A stretch of 64,000 nucleotides of DNA from Nannochloropsis oceanica (lineage: Eukaryota > Sar > Eustigmatophyceae > Eustigmatales > Monodopsidaceae), in contig CP038111.1 of the NCBI GenBank assembly GCA_004519485.1, positions 812,001 to 876,000 of the forward strand. The letters are read 5' to 3'. This document shows positions 36,139-48,227 of this stretch, piece after piece (positions within the stretch are counted from its first letter, which is position 1; the number at the start of each line of letters is the position of its first letter). The notes beneath the pieces were generated by a model. That model saw nothing but the letters and a program-made list of their open reading frames with translations. It ran no database searches and was not told the origin of the DNA. The position numbers were made by a program, and so were the translations under genes.

Positions 36139-37610
36139 ATTCCCACTCCTTGTTACACAGGGGGCAGACGGACCGAGCCTTGAGCCAGCGCTAGTGAGGG
36201 GAGGGAGGGAGGGAAAGAGGGAGGGAAAGAGGGAGGGAGGGAGGGCGCGATGTCCTCATTATTGTTATCACTGAGGGTGGAAAGAGACAAGGAGGAGAAA
36301 GTGGGAGCGAGGGGAGAGAAAGGGAGTGGGAGGAAGGCAAAACCAGGCCAGGCAGGTTGTGAAGCTACCTGAATGCAGTCGAGGTGGAACACGTGGGAGC
36401 AGCAGCCGAAGGCGATGGAGAGGCCGTTCTCGTTGTTGGGGGAGGGGTTGGCCTAGCGGGAGGTAGGGAGGGGGGAGGGAGGGAGGGAAAGAGGAAGGGA
36501 GAGAGGTAGGGAGGGAAAGAGGGAGGGAGGGAGGAAGGGAGAGATTGAGCAGCTGCTAAGAAATAGGTTGGAGCAGGGCGAGAGAGGAGAGTGAGAGGGA
36601 GGGGGATGCTCGAGACAACGAAATACCTACAGGCACAGGAAGAAAGGAGGGGAAGGAGGGAGGGAGGACGTACCTGGTACTCGATGGAAGGCTCGTTGAG
36701 GTTATTCCGACAGATGGCGCACGTGTCCGCGCATATGTCCCACGACCACATCGTCACCGCGTTCCATTTCTTGATCTCGAAGCGGGGGGCTTTCAAGGGG
36801 TGAAGAGGATGGAGGGAGGGAGGGAAGGAGGACGGTTGTCAGAATGATACGGTATCCGCTGCTCTCCTCTCCAAACAGCTGGATGGATAAGCAGATAGAT
36901 AGACAGACTGTGTACAAAAATGGCTCGCCGAGAGCACCACTAGTCAAGGTGCCTTCCTTCTCATCCTCCTTCTTCCCGACTTCCCCTCCTTCTAATCCCT
37001 CCCTTCCTCCCTCCCCTCCTCACCTGCACCCCCCGCAGGCGCCGTGCCAGTGCCACTGGTTGGCCCTCCACCGCTTTCTGCTGCCCCTCCTGAGGAGTGG
37101 GGTTGGAAGTGTGAGCAGAGGGGATGAGAGATTGAGGGAGCGGGAGGGATGGAAGGGACGGAGGCTTTCAGGAGGGTGTTACGTGCAGGTGGATGGAGGC
37201 AAATGCTGATGAATGCAAGAGCAAGCAGACGCCCAGGAAAGGAAGCAGTGGAGGGGATTGAGACAGAGACGGGTGGTAAAGGGAGGGGGGGCGATAAAGT
37301 AGGAAGAGGCAGTGGTGTGCTGCTGTACCACCGTTGGAACGTGGGTAGTAAGGAAAGGGAGAGAGGAAAGGGAGAGGGCCAGAAGGACAAAACAATTGCA
37401 GTGCAGTCACAAGACAGGCAAGCAATGTTATAGCATGTGCCCACGTCTGGCAAGGAGGTCCCACACATACACATACACACACAAACAAACAAACACACAC
37501 GCACTCAACATACCCTTCTCCCGCAGGGCAGCTCTGTCCTTTCTACCAGTGCGCCCTCTCTCAACCCTCTCCACCCCCCTACCTCCAGGCGCTGGCCGGT
37601 CCTCGTCCAT
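36092..37610 (-). CDS. RBX1: RBX1-like RING-H2 subunit of cullin ubiquitin ligase
   Basis: Exons 37610-37583, 37089-37024, 36789-36674, 36452-36369 and 36190-36092 close in phase to 130 residues. It should bind a cullin through the N-terminal strand and recruit the E2 through its RING. FEIKKWNAVTMWSWDICADT and CAICRN are the RBX signature. The RING continues with C87/C88, SHVFHLDCIQRWLKARSVC and PLCNKEWEF. Compared with RBX1, the two Cys of MDLCIECQ are replaced (EPSIEYQ; S66 and Y69) and the late Asp ligand is Cys110. This leaves a standard two-zinc RING and no third site. The N terminus is a Gly/Ala/Pro linker. The tail KIERIPGYNALGI is longer than in animals. Confidence 0.88.
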
Positions 37611-38519
37611 GCCCACCGTTTTGGCTTCCTCTGCCATCTCTGTGGGTCTCTGATAATGCAGCCTCCCCTCCTCGTCGTCGCGCTCTTGCCACCTGAAGTA
37701 CTGTGTGAGGGAGGGGAGGGAGGGAGGAGGCATTGCGAAAATGAGTCCTTGGCAGGCGAGGAGAAGAAAGACGATGACGATGACGACGACGTTTGAGCTA
37801 CTATAGGAGAGTCCTATGAGCCGCACCTCACTGACACTCCACGCATACTTCCACAAGCCAAGAAAAGCAAGACGGCGAACACTCGCTGCCAGGTTTTGGG
37901 GAGGAGCCGCTGCTGTTCAGGGTGGGTTTTGCCGTATTTCGCTTGCTTTCCCCGCATTTCGGCGGACTCGCTTGCTCTCCTTGCTGGGTCGTGTTGCCTC
38001 ACCCACCCCCGAGCCCCTCATCGCCTTCAAGCAGTATCTTCACCAGCGGACGCAGTGGTGCAGCAGCAGCAGCAACATAACTATTCCTGTTCATGCAGTT
38101 CCTGGACGCTATTGGCCGTAAGACCGACGTTGTTTGTGTATCTACGTCGTCTTGTTTTTATTGCGTCTGTTTTCCACCCTCTCCGACCTCCCCCCCATCT
38201 TCCGTCTCCCACCGCACAACAGGCTCCTGCTTGCTGAGTTGCAGTGCATCCCACATGTCCCTGGCCAGGGCAGCGACTCACACCTCTCATTATTGTCTTT
38301 GAGGATGAGGCAGGACTAACGCACGTCCTTTCGACTTATTATATAGATGCCTTGTCGCTCTCACCCTTCGATGCAGGGCCCGTCCTTGTGTCCTGCGTGC
38401 TTGCTGATATGATAGTGCTGCTGCAACGTGCTGTCTCAGAACATTTCCACAGGACATATCTCTGACCCCACGCCCATCCCTCTTCTCTTCCCCGCAACTC
38501 CTTCACAGAATCAGAGAAG
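37611..38519. other. Divergent intergenic region
   Basis: Promoter region of the RBX1-like (-) and GSA aminomutase (+) genes. It holds a (GAC/GAT)n run at about 37770-37792 and a short CAG run near 38060-38075. No gene is supported. Confidence 0.45.
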
Positions 38520-41500
38520 ATGATGAAGCACGTCACAATCACGGCCCTCCTCTTGCCGACGCTGGCCACGGCCTTCCTGGCACCCATCCCTGCCAAGCAA
38601 CAAGGTGTGTAGGGGAATGAGGAAGAGAGAGATGGAGAAGTTGAATTGTAATGCGATGGATATCCAGGGATACAGTACTCACCGATTGTCCCTCTCCCCT
38701 CCCACCCGTCCTTCCTTCGCAGTCCGCATGATGGCTGCGACCATGGCCCCGTTCAAGACCGACAAGTCCTCGGCCGTGTTTGAGGAGGCCAAGGTGAGGA
38801 GAAGCGCAGGGTGGAACAGTGCCAGGAAGGGAGAAAGGGAGAAAGGACGAGACGTGGTTGGGGAGAGAGAGAGGGGGGGAAGGAATGTTGGTTTGACTCC
38901 TTATATCTGCGCCGACGGATACTCATTACCCTGCGTGCCGGCCTACCCGTCCGTCTCAGACAAAACGAGCACTTAAACTTCCTCCTCCCCCTCCTCCCTC
39001 CCTCCCTCCCTACCTAGGGCATTATGCCCGGCGGCGTCTCTTCGCCCGTGCGTGCCTTCAAGTCTGTGGGCGGCAACCCCATTGTCTTCGATAAGGTACG
39101 GAGGGAGGGAAAGAGGGAGGGAGGGCGGGCGGGCGGATATGAATAAGACAGTGTACGTACTTCTCACGAATACATTTAAATAACAAGAAAGAATACTCAT
39201 AACTCTCTACCCCCTCTCCTTTCCTCCTTCCCTCCCTCCTTCCCTCCCACCCTTCCTGGTGTCCAGGTGAAGGGCGCCTACGCCTGGGACGTGGATGGGA
39301 ACAAGTACATCGACTACGTCGGCTCCTGGGTACGTAATACATCAAGCTCGTCCGCCCTCCCCCCTCTCTCCTTTCCTCGACTCGTTCTCTCCTCTCTCTC
39401 TCTTTCCGTCCTCCCTCTCCGTCCCGTCACTCCCTTGCCTCTCCATCCCTCCCTTCCTCGACCTCCCCCCGCTGGAATCGGGCGCCAACCGCCCCCTCCT
39501 CATCCCTCCCTCCCTCCCTCCCTCCCTCCCCCCCTCCCACACATAGGGCCCGGCCATCGTGGGCCACGCGGATGACGAGGTCCTCAAGGTCTTGGGCGAG
39601 GTCATGGCCAAGGGCACCAGCTTCGGCGCCCCCTCCTCCTACGAAAATGTGCTTGCCAAGATGGTATGTCTCCCCCCTCCCTCCCTTCGTCCCTCCCTCC
39701 CTCCTTGGATGCATCACCAGTGGCTTGGAGTCCTGCACTTTTTTACTTCCCTTCTCCCTTCGCCGCCTCCCTCCCTCCCTCCTTCATTCCTCATCTCCCT
39801 CCCCTCCCCCCCTCCCCTTCCTCCCCCCCTTGTCCAGGTCATCGAGGCCGTTCCGTCGGTGGAGATGGTGCGCTTCACCAACAGCGGCACAGAGGCCTGT
39901 ATGGGCATGCTCCGCCTCGTCCGCGCCTTCACCAAGAGGGAGAAGGTAGGGGGGGAGGGAGGGGGGGAGGGAAGGATGGACGGCGGTGGCTTGGCTGATG
40001 TCGTAAGTAAGAGATACCGATTCTCATGGCACTACACCCTCCCTACCTCCTCCTCCTCGCCCCCTCCCTCCGCCCCAAAGGTGATCAAGTTCGACGGCTG
40101 CTATCACGGCCACGCCGACGGTTTCCTGGTCCAAGCCGGCTCGGGGGTGGCGACTTTGGGACTGCCCGACTCCCCCGGCGTGCCGCAGGTGAGGGGGAGG
40201 GAGGGAGGGGCGAAGGGAGGGGCGGAGGGAGGGACGGGGATGACATTCCTGTATTCTCAACGTTGTCAATCGAGTTGTTTTGATTTTTGGTTTGTCCCTC
40301 CCTCCCTTCCTCCCCCCTCCTTTCCTCAGGGCTCTACCGCCGGCACTCTGGTTGCGGAGTACAATAATCTGGCCAACGTCGAGCAGCTCCTCAAGGTACG
40401 CGTCCTCCTCTCCCTCCCTCCCTCCCCCCCTCCCTCTTTTCCTCCCTGTTCTTCCCCGCTCCTCTCTCCCTCCTGTCATCATCCGTCGCACACGCCTCCC
40501 TCCCTCCCTCCCTCCCTACCTCTTGTATCGGTCAAGCACACATCCCGCCACCACTCGTCATTCATATGATCCTCACACTCCCCTTCCTTCCTCCTTCACA
40601 CCTCCCTCCCTCCCTCCCTCTTTCCCTCCCAGGAGCACGAGGTAGCGGCCGTGATTCTGGAGCCGGTGGTGGGCAACAGCGGCTTCATCGCCCCCGACAA
40701 GTCCTTTTTGGAGGGTGAGGCAGGGAGGGAGGGAGGGAGGGAGCGAGGGAGGGAGGGAAGGATCAAGGGAGGGAGGGAGGGAAGGATCAAGGGAGGGAGG
40801 GAGAAAGGGAGGGAAAGCCCAAGGCTGACGGGCAAGGTATGTGAAGGCCCGGAAGGATGCAGGTCGTGTACATCTACGCGTGTGCCTCCTTCTCACCCTC
40901 CCTCCCTCCCTCCCTCCCTCCCTCCCTCCCTCCCTCCAGGCCTCCGCAAGCTGACCAAGGAGCACGGAGCCCTCCTCGTCTTCGATGAGGTCATGACCGG
41001 CTTCCGCATCTCTTATGGCGGGGCGCAGGTACGGGGAAAGGGAGGGAGGGAGAGGGGGAGAGATGGAGGAAGGGAGGAAGGAGGGAGGGAGGGCTCTGCC
41101 TGGAGGCACAAAATCAGCACTTCTTCCCGCCTGCTTCTCACCCCCCTCCCTCCCGCCCTCCCTCCCGCCCTCCCTCAGGAGTACTTCGGCGTCACCCCGG
41201 ACATCACCACTATGGGCAAGGTAATCGGCGGCGGTCTCCCCGTGGGAGCTTACGGCGGCCGCAAGGATATCATGTCCATGGTCGCCCCCGCCGGGCCCAT
41301 GTATCAGGCACGTTTTTCCCTCCCCTCCCTCCTTCCCTTCCGCCCCCCCTCCCTCCCTCCCATTCTTAATCCTCTCCCTCCTTCGTCCTTACAGCGACCC
41401 TACCCTCCATCCCTTCCCTCCTTCCCTTCCTCCCTCCCTCCCTCCCTCGAGTCAGGCTGGCACCCTTTCGGGGAACCCCCTGGCCATGACGGCCGGAATT

Positions 41501-42306
41501 AAGACTTTGGAGATTTTGAAGCGCCCGGGCTCGTACGAGAAGCTCGACAAGCTCACCGCCCGCCTCATTGATGGGTAGGTAGGGAGGGAAGAAAGAAGGG
41601 AGGGAGGGAAGAAAGAAGGGAAGGAGGGGAGAAGAAAGGGAAAGAGAGCAACTCTACCACATTTGAATTTGACCATCACCTCTTTTCGGCTTTCCCGCCA
41701 TTTGGGCCGTGAAAAGGTGTAAATGTAGAAAGACTCACATTGATCTGCTTTTCCCGCCCTCCTTCCCTCCCTCCCTCCCAGTATCCTGAAGGAGGGCGCG
41801 GCGGCGGGCCACGCGGTGTGCGGTGGGCACATCAGCGGCATGTTCGGCTTCTTCTTCACCGAGGGCCCCGTCCGATGCTTCAGTGACGCCGCCAAGAGCG
41901 ACACGGTGCGTCCTCTTGCCATCCACCTCCCCCCTCGGGCTCTCTGCTTCTTAGTACCATTCTCTTACAGCCTCGCTTTCCCTGTCTTGAGGAAAGCGAG
42001 AGAGGGCGAGTCGGGATGATTTCTAATGCCAGTTTTCCTTCATCCCGTTAGGTGGAGCGTGTGTACTGATTTCTCTTCCTTCCTTCCTTCCTTCCTTCCT
42101 TCCTTCCTTCCTTCCTCCTCCCTCCCTCCCTCCCTCCTTCTGCCCTCCCTTAGGCCAAGTTCGCTAAGTGGCATCGCGGCATGCTCGAGCGCGGCGTCTA
42201 CCTGGCCCCCTCGCAGTATGAAGCAGGCTTCATGTCCCTAGCTCACACGGAGGCCGACATCGATGCCACCATCGCAGCGGCCAGGGAGGTGTTCAAGACG
42301 CTTTAA
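38520..42306 (+). CDS. GSA: Glutamate-1-semialdehyde 2,1-aminomutase, plastid
   Basis: Fourteen exons (38520-38604, 38723-38793, 39018-39095, 39267-39329, 39547-39663, 39838-39945, 40081-40188, 40330-40395, 40633-40714, 40940-41028, 41179-41307, 41456-41574, 41782-41905, 42154-42306) give 463 residues. The enzyme turns glutamate-1-semialdehyde into 5-aminolevulinate, the C5-path entry to heme and chlorophyll. A signal peptide ([16 protein letters not shown]) followed by FLAPIP is the plastid-entry motif of complex plastids. Family blocks: [85 protein letters not shown] (PLP lysine K303) and [14 protein letters not shown]. Intron 11 has a GC donor (CAG|GCACGT). Introns carry GGGA at the 5' side and CCCT at the 3' side. 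Confidence 0.95.
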
Positions 42307-42775
42307 ATGAAGAGAGAGAAGGCAAAGAGTTATTGTAGGGCAAGGAAAAGAGGAAAAGCAGGGCAGTTTCGAGAGTAAGGAAATGTTTATCTTCTTCTGG
42401 TGGTGCGAGAGGGGGGGGGAGGGAGTGCAGAAAGGGGAAGAAAGGATCACTATACTACAATGGCGTAAAACCGCACACGCATACCAAAGAAAAGAAAGAA
42501 AGAAATGGAAGAAAGTTACACATTTTGGCTTTCAGAGGGCCTTGCACTGTCTGCATTTTTTTTCCCGAAGCAGTCACGCTCACTATGTTCCGTTGCGTAT
42601 CGGCCGACCTGCAAACACACCCAAAGGTTTCCCGGCAAGGATTCGAAGGCCCAGCGATCGGATGTTAAAAAGGCCACTTCTCCCATTCCACGTTCCGAAC
42701 GCTGGCCTTTGAAAAAAGGTGCTCAAAGATCATTCAGTCATTCATGATTCAGTCTTCTCTCCTAGGACGTAAATG
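42307..42775. other. Convergent intergenic region
   Basis: Shared 3' flanks of the GSA and DUF3626-like genes, with a G-run at 42412-42420. No gene is supported. Confidence 0.4.
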
Positions 42776-44608
42776 TCACACATCCTCAAACGTATCCATC
42801 CACACCACGGGCACCCTATGCTTCTCGCGAAACCGCCGTCGACGCGCCAGCTTCAGAAACGTCGTCCCTCTTCCACCAATCTCTGTCCCTCTGCGCTGTA
42901 CCCCCCTCTCCATTTTCTTCTCCGCCTTCCGATACGATGGGTGAACCACCAAACGCGCCATATCCCTGCCCTATTCTAAAGGTCCATGTATCTGCAGCTC
43001 TTTGAAATCGTGACCCGCCTTCCCCAGCGGTGGGTGCATCCCCCGGAGGAGCACAGGCATTTCGCCTCTTTTCGTCCGTCTTTTTTCCGGTCCCTCCACC
43101 AAGCCAAAGCCAGCACCCTGCGCGCCACTTCAACAACATGCAGGGTCTCTTCCTTCTCCCACTCCAACATTACGTGCGCGTACGCTTCGATCGTACCCAC
43201 GCTGTCGGACTTTACGGCGCACAGGTCTTTGGGTGTGAATGTGGCACGGAAAACGGGTGGCGTACGTTAGCTCGAAGTAGGACTTGCCGTATTGCACCGC
43301 CGCGTGGACGCAGGTCTGCGCGTTGTAAATGCTCATACCCCGTACTTGAGCCGCTCGTGCGCCTTGGCCTCCTGGTATGCCTCGTGGAAGAGCATGTCCT
43401 CCCATGTCGTGCGACTGGTGCTGCAGAGCTTCCCAGAGGAAGTGCCGGTCTCAAACTAAGGGCGGGGAAGGAGGAGAGGGGGGAGGATCGAGGGGATGGG
43501 GAGATGGAGTGTCAAGGTTCACAATGAACCGTAAATGTGTTTGCTTAAAGTGCTCACGGAAAATTTAGTAAGTTGATAACATTGCTCTCCCCTCCCAGCC
43601 TCCATCCATCCCTACCTCCTCCTTTCTCTCCGGTTCTCCGTCCCTCGTCCCCCTTCACTCCCTCCTTTCCTCCTTCCCTACCTGATTCCGATAGTGGATG
43701 CCTTCCACCAGTTTCGGCAAGATCTCGCCAACCTTGATGAGGATGACAAGGGGGGCTAGTTCTAGGATGTAGGTCAGGCAGGTCCAAAGGTCCGCCTCGT
43801 CGAGGCCCCATGCGGTGAATTGCTGGAGCAAACGGGGGTAGGCGGTAAGGGATGACGCGACGGCTTCACGCTGCATGAGGAGGAGGGCCTGGCGTTGACA
43901 GAGAGTGATGGAGGGATGATCGCAGGCAAGCTGAGATCGGAGACAGGCGGTGACGGTCTGGATGGTGGGCCAGCAAGGCAGAAAGGGGGATAAGGAGGAT
44001 GATGAGGAGGAAGGGCAAGACGGTAACGGAGAAGCGGAATGTACTGGAGCAGGGGAGGTAGATGGTGTTGGGGCGGTGGAACGACTGGTGAGGTGTACCG
44101 AGGTGAGACGCTGGGCTGTAGCAATATACCTCGTCAAAATACCGAGAGTGGAATCGGAGGGGGAGGGATGGGTAATAATGGCAGCTGCAAGAGTGCAAGT
44201 AGCAACAGCTGTAACAGCAGCAGCAACAAAACTGGTCATATCGCTGGGAGACGTATGAAAAGACATACCGGACGAACAGAAGGAGGTGGTGGAGGAGGGG
44301 GAGATAGAGTAGTAGTAGGATGTGGTGGTGTTAGAGGAGGAAAGGGAGGAGGAAAAGGAGGAGGAGGAGGAGGAGGAGGAAAAGGAGGAGGAGGAGGAAA
44401 AGGAGGAAAAGGAGGAGGAGGTTGTAGTGTCGGACAAGGGCAAACGCTGCAGTGCCCCTGCTGCAGCATCTATACATCTTGCAGCCGCTGTCTTGCTCGA
44501 TCCTCGAGTTGTTGTTGGTGCTGTCACTGGGTTTTCATAATTGTCCGCGCTGCAGTCATGGCTCCTGCTCTTGGTAGTGGTGTTTATCCCCTTGGTAGCT
44601 TCCCGTTG
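42776..44608 (-). CDS. DUF3626-like protein, frame disturbed, ends uncertain
   Basis: One long exon (about 44608-43682) and a second starting at 43455 read toward lower coordinates. The first has a Ser/Phe-rich microsatellite-coded stretch (about 44250-44420), then ALLLMQREAVASSLTAY and ILPKLVEGIHYRNQ. The second reads FETGTSSGKLCSTSRTTWED, then HERLKYG. Further on, QYGKSYFEL and ATFTPKDLCAVKSDSVGTIE lie in changed frames. Together these match the core of the mainly bacterial DUF3626 family (YRxQFETGxSNG, RPKYGALN, TFTFGDS, GTLDAF). Between about 43200 and 43355 no canonical intron set keeps one frame, so the gene is either decayed or affected by assembly indels. The 3' end may be at 42976 or 42776; the first exon was not found. 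Function is unknown. Confidence 0.5.
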
Positions 44609-45033
44609 CTCTAAAATAGATGGAATAGCAGTTTAACACACGTCATCGCCAAGGTTCCTATAGTTTTGGAGATAGTGTATGCTGTGTGATGTACGGTGTG
44701 TGGTGTGGGCCATAATCCACGGAGGACGCAAAGGGTCGCGGTGGGGAGGTTCGGGTAATTCAACCTTCCCTATCTGCACATTACAAGGTGAACTTGGCAA
44801 TCTACAATTGCGTATGAGTAAGTGATGACAAAGAAAATTCCTCCGCATCTTGACTCAAGCGTCGTGATGTAGAGACAAGTAAAGCGAAATGAACGAAACG
44901 GCTATCACCCGGGCAACGCGGCGGTCGAGTCAAGGAGCTCTTCTTTTGTGTTGCTACTTTCTTTTGTACTTTTACATAGTTGGCGGTATAACAACACTTG
45001 CTGATATAAGGCATGAATCTGGAATACACTACT
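44609..45033. other. Intergenic region
   Basis: Upstream flank of the DUF3626-like gene and 3' flank of the aldolase gene. Possible missing 5' exons of the former would lie here, but no splice set convinced me. Confidence 0.4.
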
Positions 45034-46468
45034 CTATTCGCCAAGACCCGGCATCTTGAATTTGACCTGTGTCAGCCCTTGTAACAAAACGGTCTTCTCT
45101 TCAGCTTTCAACTCGACCAGGGGCGGACGGACGCGCTCCCATCTGGAGGAGGGAAAGGGGAGGAAGGAGGGAAGAGGAGAGGTGATTGGACGGAAGAGAT
45201 TTGGGTTAGTGTGAATTCAAATTTCTTATGGGAAGCAGTCCATAGAACACAAATGGAAGCACTTTCCTCTGCCAAAATCACTCCCTCCCTTTCCCTCGCC
45301 CTTTCCCCCTCCTTACTCCTTGTCTTGTGAGAAGTGTGCGAGGGCTGCCTTCATGGAGGGGACGAGGGCGTTGGGGGGGAAGGTATTTCTAACCCGCTGA
45401 CACTCCTTTTGGAGGCGATCGGCCTGGGCGGAGTCGTGCTTGTGGTACAGCTGGAAGGGAGGGAGGGAGGGAGGGAGGGAGGGAGGGAGAATTGGTGAGT
45501 ATGGACATACGACTCGATGCCAGTCAGCGCCCACTGAAACGATAGCCATGATTGAGTTCCTCCCCGTCAATAAAAAGGGAGAAAAATGAGAGGGGTAAAG
45601 GAAGGGAGGAAAGGCGTACCTCCACTATACCCGAGGGATTTACGTTGGCAGTGGCGGAGATGCAACCTTGTCCTCCCGCTCGAAGGGTGCGAAGGAGGAA
45701 GGCCTCGCTCCCGGCGAAGACTCGGAGGAAAGTGTCGCCGTCGGTTTGGCCTTTGCATTTTCCTGTGGAGAGCAAGGAGGGAGGAGGGTGGGAGGAAGGG
45801 AGGGAGGAAGGGAGGGAGGGATGCACAAATTGCATAAATTAATGTCTACCATCTAGGTATGATCAAAATAAGCGTGAGAAAGCGACGGAGGAAGTCCTTA
45901 TCAGCACGAGGACTGCCATGAGGGAGGGAGGGAAAGAGGGGTCAAAGGAAGGGAGGGAGGGAGGGAGGGAGGGAGAGAGGGAGGGAGGGAGGGAGGGAGG
46001 GAGGGAAAGAGGGAGGGAGGGAGGGAGGGAGGGAGGGAGGGAGGGAGGGAGGGAGGTACCAAAGTGCGTGATCAGGGACTTGGTGTGCTCCCAATCCCCA
46101 GACGAGTCTTTAATGCCCGCGATGACGCCGGGATAGTCCTAGGAAGGGGGGAAGGAAGAGAAGAAGGGAGGGGAGGAGGGAGGGAAGGATCCAGTCATAT
46201 GGCTACAATGACATACAGCACCACATGGCGTTTGTTTGGTTCCGTTAGTACTCTTCTGACGACATTCCTCTCGCTCGTCCTCTCCCTCCCTCCCTCCCTC
46301 GTTTTTCCATGCCTTATATTAACGCTCTACCGACCTTTTTCCCCTCCCTCCCTCCCTACCTTGAGGAGGCGCTCGATGAGGGCATGGCTGCAGCCGACGC
46401 CGCTGACCTGAGGAATGTGGTATAAGTAGACTCGGAGCCTGGGCGGAGGGAGAGAAACGGGAGAGAGA

Positions 46469-46523
<55 letters not shown>

Positions 46524-47720
46524 GTAAATGCGTAGGCTGGTGGGAGGGAAGGGAAGGGAGGAAGGGAGGGGGGGTAAGAGAGGAAGGGAGGGGGGGAGGG
46601 GGGGAAACGGATGAGGGCATTGGGTGAATAGGTTGACTGGATTAGAGAAAGGGAGGAAAAGTGAGAGGGAGGGAGGGAGGGAGCAAGTACCTGGAGTCAG
46701 CGACCTGGTCGACGAGGGAGGCAAAGTATCGGTATATACCCTCGTCACTCACGTTCTTGTAGTAGAAGGGGGGGAGGACCAGGACACCGCCACATCTTGG
46801 GAGGGAGGGAGGGAGGGAGGAAGAGAGGGAGGGAGGGAGGGAGGAAGAGAGGGAGGGAAGAAGAGAGGGAGGGAGGGAGGGAGGGATGGAGGGAGGAACG
46901 AAGTCAGGCATGGGCTGTTGAGCTTGATGGTATGTCGATGCACATCTCCCTCCCTCCCCTCCTCCCTCCCTCCCTCCCTCATTTCCTCCTTCCCTTCCTC
47001 CCTACCCCAGTTTAACGGCAGCCTTGGAAAGAGTAACGGCATCGGCCACGGCACATGCACCGGTGCCGGGCATGAGGCGCTTGGGATCAACTCGACCCTC
47101 TGAGGACAAGGGGAAGAGGGGGCGAGACCGAGGGAGAGAGGGTGGAGAGGAAAGGGTTAAGAGCGTGAGATTTTTGAAGACTATAGGTGAAAAACGGTAG
47201 AGTGAGGAGGGCGGGAGGGAAGGAAGAGGAGGAGCGCTTGGGAAAGGGGAGGGGCAGTAGTGGAGGAAGGACAAGTTTAGAAGCCAAAAGATGGAGACAG
47301 GAACGACAGGTGGTCTGGCCAGATGCGAGCGAGAGGGGGAGAAGGAAGGGAGGGAGAGAGGAAGGGAAGGTAGGAAAGTGACAGGCATGTACCTTGGACG
47401 AGGGTGTGCAGCAACGTAAGCTTCTCGAAGGTGGTCATGGAGTTAGCCTCTATACCGGCGGAGGGAGGAGAGGGGAGGAGAGCGAGGGAGGGAGGGCGGC
47501 GAGAATGATGAGGTCATGATAAATTGGAACGCCCGGCATGTTCCTCTTTACCCTCCTTTCCTCCTCCCTGCTTCCTCTTACCTGAGTTGGTGCCAAAAAT
47601 GGCGAGGTTGACATGGTGGGACAAGAGCCATCGGCAGTGCTTCAGGAAGCGGCTGATGTCAGGTGCGCGATCAGGGCCAGGCAGGAAAGGCGTTAGGACG
47701 GGGGCGAAGACACCGCGCAT
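45034..47720 (-). CDS. DapA-family class I aldolase (dihydrodipicolinate synthase superfamily)
   Basis: Nine exons (47720-47582, 47449-47393, 47099-47006, 46795-46691, 46438-46360, 46138-46060, 45762-45620, 45450-45317, 45142-45034) close in phase to 312 residues, the usual family size. It is a TIM-barrel lyase/synthase acting through a Schiff base. Visible blocks: GVFAPVLTPF, FGTNSEANSMT, RLMPGTGACAVADAV, GVLVLPPFYYK, VYLYHIPQVSGV (Y138), GIKDSSGDW (Schiff-base K168) and VFAGSEAFLLRTLRAGGQGC. Members include 4-hydroxy-tetrahydrodipicolinate synthase, N-acetylneuraminate lyase and 4-hydroxy-2-oxoglutarate aldolase; substrate cannot be fixed from these motifs. No plastid transit peptide is visible, which argues against the lysine-path enzyme. 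Its first exon starts divergently to the SRPBCC gene. Confidence 0.87.
45937..46056. repeat. (GGGA)n array in aldolase intron
   Basis: About 120 bp of nearly pure GGGA (CCCT on the coding strand) sit at the 3' end of an intron of the aldolase gene, just downstream in + coordinates of exon 7. Confidence 0.9.
46460..46520. repeat. (GA)n microsatellite
   Basis: An almost pure GA run with one ATG interruption lies in the intron between exons 4 and 5 of the aldolase gene; it reads CT on the transcribed strand. Confidence 0.9.
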
Positions 47721-48227
47721 CCTACCAGAGGGCTTGGTTGGGGCGGCTAATTAAGGTGTTTGGGACCTAGGTGCGTATGTTGCGATAGCAGTCTTCAGCA
47801 GCTTGCTGTGGCGGCAGCTCCGGCGACTGATACTCCTGCTGGTGGCGTTGTTGCTCGTTGTCCTCGCCGTGGTGATGGAGCTGTTTCTATGTGTGTTTGT
47901 GCGCGTATAGGATGGTGAGAGATGGGTAGACTTGCCAACTGGAATAAAAACGATATGTATAGGTGCGTGTGTACGATGCGGCATGATTTGGCAATAGCGC
48001 AGCAGGGACATACGCCCTAAACCCAGACCGCAGCAGGAAAGCACGTCACTCAGTCTCCCTCCTCCCTTGTCTCCGCCTCGTACTACTGCTGCTGCGCTGG
48101 CCGGTTTCCCATGCCATCTGGGCGGCGGCACTGCTTTTCTCACGGTTGCGGGAGTGCTTTTCTCACACCACTCGCTCCTCCCGCTACACGTTACAGCCTA
48201 CCTTCTAAACCTTCTACTCAAAGCAAC
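47721..48227. other. Divergent intergenic region
   Basis: Promoter region for the aldolase (-) and SRPBCC (+) genes. No repeat or further gene was seen. Confidence 0.45.

Noticed and set aside
44801-45044. 80-codon frame as the missing first exon of the DUF3626-like gene
   Set aside because: No donor in it joins in phase to a plausible acceptor near 44608.
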